Shown here in pieces: positions 62,001 to 64,000 of a stretch of 64,000 nt of DNA. Made by a program: the position numbers and the translations under genes. Source of the stretch: Rhodococcus sp. G-MC3 (GTDB taxonomy: Bacteria; Actinomycetota; Actinomycetes; Mycobacteriales; Mycobacteriaceae); NCBI RefSeq assembly GCF_030063335.1, contig NZ_JASISW010000010.1, forward strand, positions 1-64,000. The letters run 5' to 3'. The number at the start of each line of letters is the position of its first letter. The stretch's first letter is position 1. Under the pieces are notes generated by a model. The model saw only the letters and a list, made by a program, of their open reading frames with translations, ran no database searches and was not told the origin of the DNA.

Positions 62001-64000
62001 CGATGCTGCGATCCGAACCCGGAGAACACCCAGACTGCACCGTTGGATGCAGGCGAATCGGCCGAGAACACGCCCTGGCCGGGCTTACCGGCAGCGATTG
62101 CGCGCAGACCGGTGATCGCCTCGGCGCGCGTGGACGCGAGAACCACCGCACGCGAACGACCGTGGTTTCGCTTGGCGAGCGCGCGGCCCACGTCGGCGAG
62201 CGGCGTCGTGCTGCCTGCTTCGCTTTCCAGCCAGTCGGCCAGATCCGACGCAGCCCGCTTGCGACGCGAGGGCAGGGCAGCAGAGACAGCAAGCACAACC
62301 GTTTCGGACTCAGCTCCTGCCAGAATTTTTTCGGCCTCGGCAACCGGGTCGGTGGTCTCGATCTCCGACACGACCGGCTCCGAAACACGCTCTTCCAGAA
62401 CGAGTTCCGATTCAACCGGCTCATCGGCTACGTACTCACGCACAACCACGTGCGCATTGGTACCGCCGAAGCCGAAGCCCGAAATACCCGCGACGGCCTT
62501 GCCGGTGTAGCGAGGCCACTCGGCGCCGTCGGGGATGACCTGGAGGTGAGCCTTCTCGAAATCGATGTATGGGTTGGGGCCGACGTAGTTCAGCGACGCA
62601 GGCAGACGGTTCTGCTGCATAGCGAGCACGACCTTGATCAAACCTGCTGCGCCAGCGGCAGATTCGAGGTGACCGAAGTTTGTCTTCGCCGAGCCGAGCA
62701 GCGCAGGCTTGTCGGCGTCGCGGCCACGTCCGACGACGCGACCGAGAGCATCCGCCTCGATCGGGTCACCGAGAATGGTTCCGGTCCCGTGTGCCTCGAT
62801 GTAGTCGACGCCCGAGGGTGCGATGCCGGCGTCGCGGTACGCGAAGCGCAGGGCCTCCGCCTGGGCGTCGGGGCTTGGAGCGAGCAGTCCGTTGGAACGC
62901 CCGTCCTGGTTGACGGCCGATCCGGCGACCACGGCAAGGATGTTGTCACCGTCGCGCTCGGCGTCTTCGAGCCGCTTGAGCACCACGAGGCCGCCGCCTT
63001 CGGCGCGGATCATGCCGTTGGCGTCGGACGAGAACGCCTTGATCTTGCCGTCGGGGGCGAGCACACCGGTCTGACCGAAGCCGACGGTGATGGGCGGCGC
63101 GAGCAGCATGTTGACGCCGCCTGCCACGGCGAGGTCGGACTCGCCGGTGCGGAGACTTCGTACTGCCTGGTGCACCGCGACGAGCGAACTCGAGCATGCG
63201 GTGTCCACAGCGATCGACGGGCCGCGGAAGTCGTAGAAGTACGACACACGGTTCGCCACGATTGCCGTCGACGTTCCGGTGAGTGCGTACGGATGCGCGT
63301 TGATGTCGCTGACCGCGAGGAGTTGATAGTCGTTGGACGAGCTACCGATGAACACACCGACCTGCGAACCTTTGATCGAGCTCGCCGGGATGCGTGCGTG
63401 CTCGAGTGCTTCCCAGGTGAGCTCGAGTGCCAACCGTTGCTGCGGATCGACGTTGACGACCTCATTGGGCGACATTGCGAAGAACTCGGCGTCGAATGTC
63501 TTGACGTCGTCGAGGTACCCACCCTTGGTGACAGTGGCGTCGACAGCGGCCTTGATGGCCGGGTCGGAGGTGAATTCTTCCCAGCGGCCCTCGGGGAGGT
63601 CGCGGATGCCATCGCGCCCCTCGCTGAGCAGTGCCCACATTTCTTCCGGCGTCGTGCCGGCGCCGGGGAAACGCGTGGAGACGCCGACGATGGCGATGTC
63701 GTGGGACTCGCCGGACTGAAAACCACGCGTGTAGAACGAGTCGTCGACGGTGCCTTCGGGCTCCTCGGGCTCACCCTCGATGATGATCTTTGCCAGCGAC
63801 GCGATCGTCGGATGCTGATAGACGACCGTCGCTGTCAGCGTGACGCCGACCAGCTCTTCGATCTCGCCCGACAGTGCGACCGCGTCTCGCGAGGACAGCC
63901 CGAACTCTTCCATCGGACGATCGTCGGAGATCAGGTCGACCGACTGCCCGGTGGCGTCGGCCACCCAGTTTCGCAGCCACTCGCGAAGCTGAGCGACCGT
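59024..64000 (-). CDS. pks13: Pks13: mycolic acid condensing polyketide synthase (5' end outside window)
   Basis: The frame is open to the window edge; the visible part has about 1,658 residues. Domains in order are: ACP1 with FGLSSRDAVALSGEIEE (phosphopantetheine Ser near the start); ketosynthase with VDTACSSSLVAVHQA (Cys codon 63194-63196), EAHGTGT and NFGHLESAAG; acyltransferase with GHSMGEVAAAY; ACP2 with ELGLDSLSAVRIKNR; and a C-terminal thioesterase with FVGWSLGGILAYEVARQ and late His in GGDHLAVVDEP. This is the Pks13 layout that condenses meromycolyl-AMP and a carboxyacyl-CoA and releases the product onto trehalose. A linker between ACP2 and thioesterase holds PTEVA repeats. Only a few N-terminal residues should be missing. 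Confidence 0.97.
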   Translation of the reverse strand, partial: TVAQLREWLRNWVADATGQSVDLISDDRPMEEFGLSSRDAVALSGEIEELVGVTLTATVVYQHPTIASLAKIIIEGEPEEPEGTVDDSFYTRGFQSGESHDIAIVGVSTRFPGAGTTPEEMWALLSEGRDGIRDLPEGRWEEFTSDPAIKAAVDATVTKGGYLDDVKTFDAEFFAMSPNEVVNVDPQQRLALELTWEALEHARIPASSIKGSQVGVFIGSSSNDYQLLAVSDINAHPYALTGTSTAIVANRVSYFYDFRGPSIAVDTACSSSLVAVHQAVRSLRTGESDLAVAGGVNMLLAPPITVGFGQTGVLAPDGKIKAFSSDANGMIRAEGGGLVVLKRLEDAERDGDNILAVVAGSAVNQDGRSNGLLAPSPDAQAEALRFAYRDAGIAPSGVDYIEAHGTGTILGDPIEADALGRVVGRGRDADKPALLGSAKTNFGHLESAAGAAGLIKVVLAMQQNRLPASLNYVGPNPYIDFEKAHLQVIPDGAEWPRYTGKAVAGISGFGFGGTNAHVVVREYVADEPVESELVLEERVSEPVVSEIETTDPVAEAEKILAGAESETVVLAVSAALPSRRKRAASDLADWLESEAGSTTPLADVGRALAKRNHGRSRAVVLASTRAEAITGLRAIAAGKPGQGVFSADSPASNGAVWVFSGFGSQHRKMASTLYRNNKNFAAALDEVDELLIDEAGYSIKEIILDDSQTYEFENSQVGIFVIQIALAATLRAHGADTSAVIGHSMGEVAAAYVAGGLNLEDAVRIIYARSRLLAEGQDGLGAASQGAMALVEYTADEVIALTDQFPDVEPCVYAAPTHTTVGGPRAQVEELIAVAEAAGKMARLLDVKGAGHTAAVDPLLGELAAELAGIEPGKLTADVYSSVDLEAHYRTGHDPIHGVEYWTKGMRRPVNFTQAVNVAVGDGHTTFIELAPNPVALMSIASTAWAAGVANSTLIPTLTRKEDETETLLAALAQLYVHGHALDLSTLFDDGDYAPIPRTAYLRKKFWLESRVSSSGNTRVPGARVALPDGRHVWEVQASAVDTLDALVAAAAQQVFSGVGLGVSRTHAAVPATGTVVTTLSSHLGGASVQVHSRQGSSFALLHEAVVTSGEAVPEAVVAVVEPSSSPMEELPEVVETFGDRWDPNGNQKLEDRLAIIVAESMGYAPEDLPPEVPLIELGLDSLSAVRIKNRVEYEFDIPTVQLQAVRDANLLEVEKYLRYALENREEVQAMADQQAVEKAAEQAEVATSEVAPVEVAPTEVAPTEVAPTEVAPTEAAPAVALSDSMSDLGGKEGFAEAAGSDVPPRDNAERMTFATWAVVTRESAKGIFNTLPILDDETAEKLAARLTERAGGEVSFDDVLDSETIEQLAEKVRPHLEGGEIDGLVRNLRARPAGSTATPVFAFHSAGSSTVAYEPLLRKLPAGTPMYGLERVEGPISVRAAEYVPLIRGIQPEGPYVFVGWSLGGILAYEVARQMEEMGIEVAYVGLLDTVMPGREIPDTKEEVRKRWERYAAFAKKTYDVDYPIPYDKLVDADDEGQIRIITELVKLSGAKIPGGIIEHQRTSWLDNRAIQTAELKPYGGAVTLYLADKYHDDAIALEPAYSTRTEHGGWAPVVKNLEIVKIGGDHLAVVDEPYIGRIAAHMTKKLDEIESARTGA
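60178..60245. repeat. 15-bp tandem repeat in the pks13 linker
   Basis: The 15-mer GTGGGAGCAACTTCG is repeated about four times, encoding a PTEVA linker between ACP2 and thioesterase. Exact copies suggest slippage and strain-to-strain length change. Confidence 0.88.

Overview
This window comes from a high-GC, mycolic-acid-containing actinobacterium, most likely a Rhodococcus or close Nocardiaceae relative. The evidence is direct: Pks13 with AccD4 (mycolate condensation), an antigen-85-type mycolyltransferase, DprE1/DprE2, AftA, two Emb arabinosyltransferases, GlfT1 and GlfT2, the Wzm/Wzt galactan exporter and the proteasome activator Bpa all occur. Many are in the neighbourhoods known from the Rv3772-Rv3809 region of Mycobacterium tuberculosis, but rearranged. 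Species cannot be fixed from the sequence alone.

Layout. (1) 1-3,250: an accessory end with an AbiEi/AbiEii-type toxin-antitoxin pair (toxin gene cut short), a decayed tyrosine recombinase and two tRNA genes (Arg-ACG, Ser-GCT). (2) 3,300-10,120: ordinary chromosome with an alpha/beta-hydrolase lacking the usual nucleophile, an aromatic/histidinol-phosphate aminotransferase, a mycolyltransferase, DUF2252 and DUF3072 proteins, an RluA-type pseudouridine synthase and a secreted GH43-like protein. (3) 10,124-13,081: a gene-poor stretch with an ArsR-like regulator divergent from an MFS exporter, possibly the remains of an older tRNA-linked insertion. (4) 13,082-22,405: a 9.3-kb prophage-like element inserted in the 3' end of tRNA-Ser(TGA), bounded by 24-bp direct repeats. 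It carries integrase, repressor, excisionase-like protein, a second tyrosine recombinase, a replication-type winged-helix protein with internal iteron-like repeats, HNH nuclease, an HK97-type capsid protein and a Fic protein, but no portal, large terminase or tail genes. This resembles the phiRv1/phiRv2 class of mycobacterial elements and capsid-encoding phage satellites. (5) 22,500-26,520: MarR regulator, aldo/keto reductase, quinone oxidoreductase and a PLP-fold protein without the expected lysine. (6) 26,735-64,000: the cell-wall region.

How the cell-wall genes fit together. RmlA/B/C make the dTDP-rhamnose intermediate for the linker. GlfT1 and GlfT2 build galactan, which Wzm/Wzt export. 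DprE1/DprE2 make decaprenyl-phosphoryl-arabinose, used by AftA and the Emb proteins to build arabinan. AccD4 and Pks13 make the mycolic acids that Ag85-type enzymes attach. Membrane GT-C-like proteins, GT2 enzymes, an epimerase and two GtrA proteins sit among them and probably add further envelope glycans.

Two intergenic repeat families stand out. One is a palindrome of about 50 bp beginning GGCATGAATGGACCAT, seen five times; one copy lies in frame inside aftA and adds a peptide segment to the protein. The other is a hairpin around GTGAGTGGAAATACGT, seen at gene ends. A separate 73-bp hairpin-bearing unit is duplicated in tandem before the quinone oxidoreductase gene.
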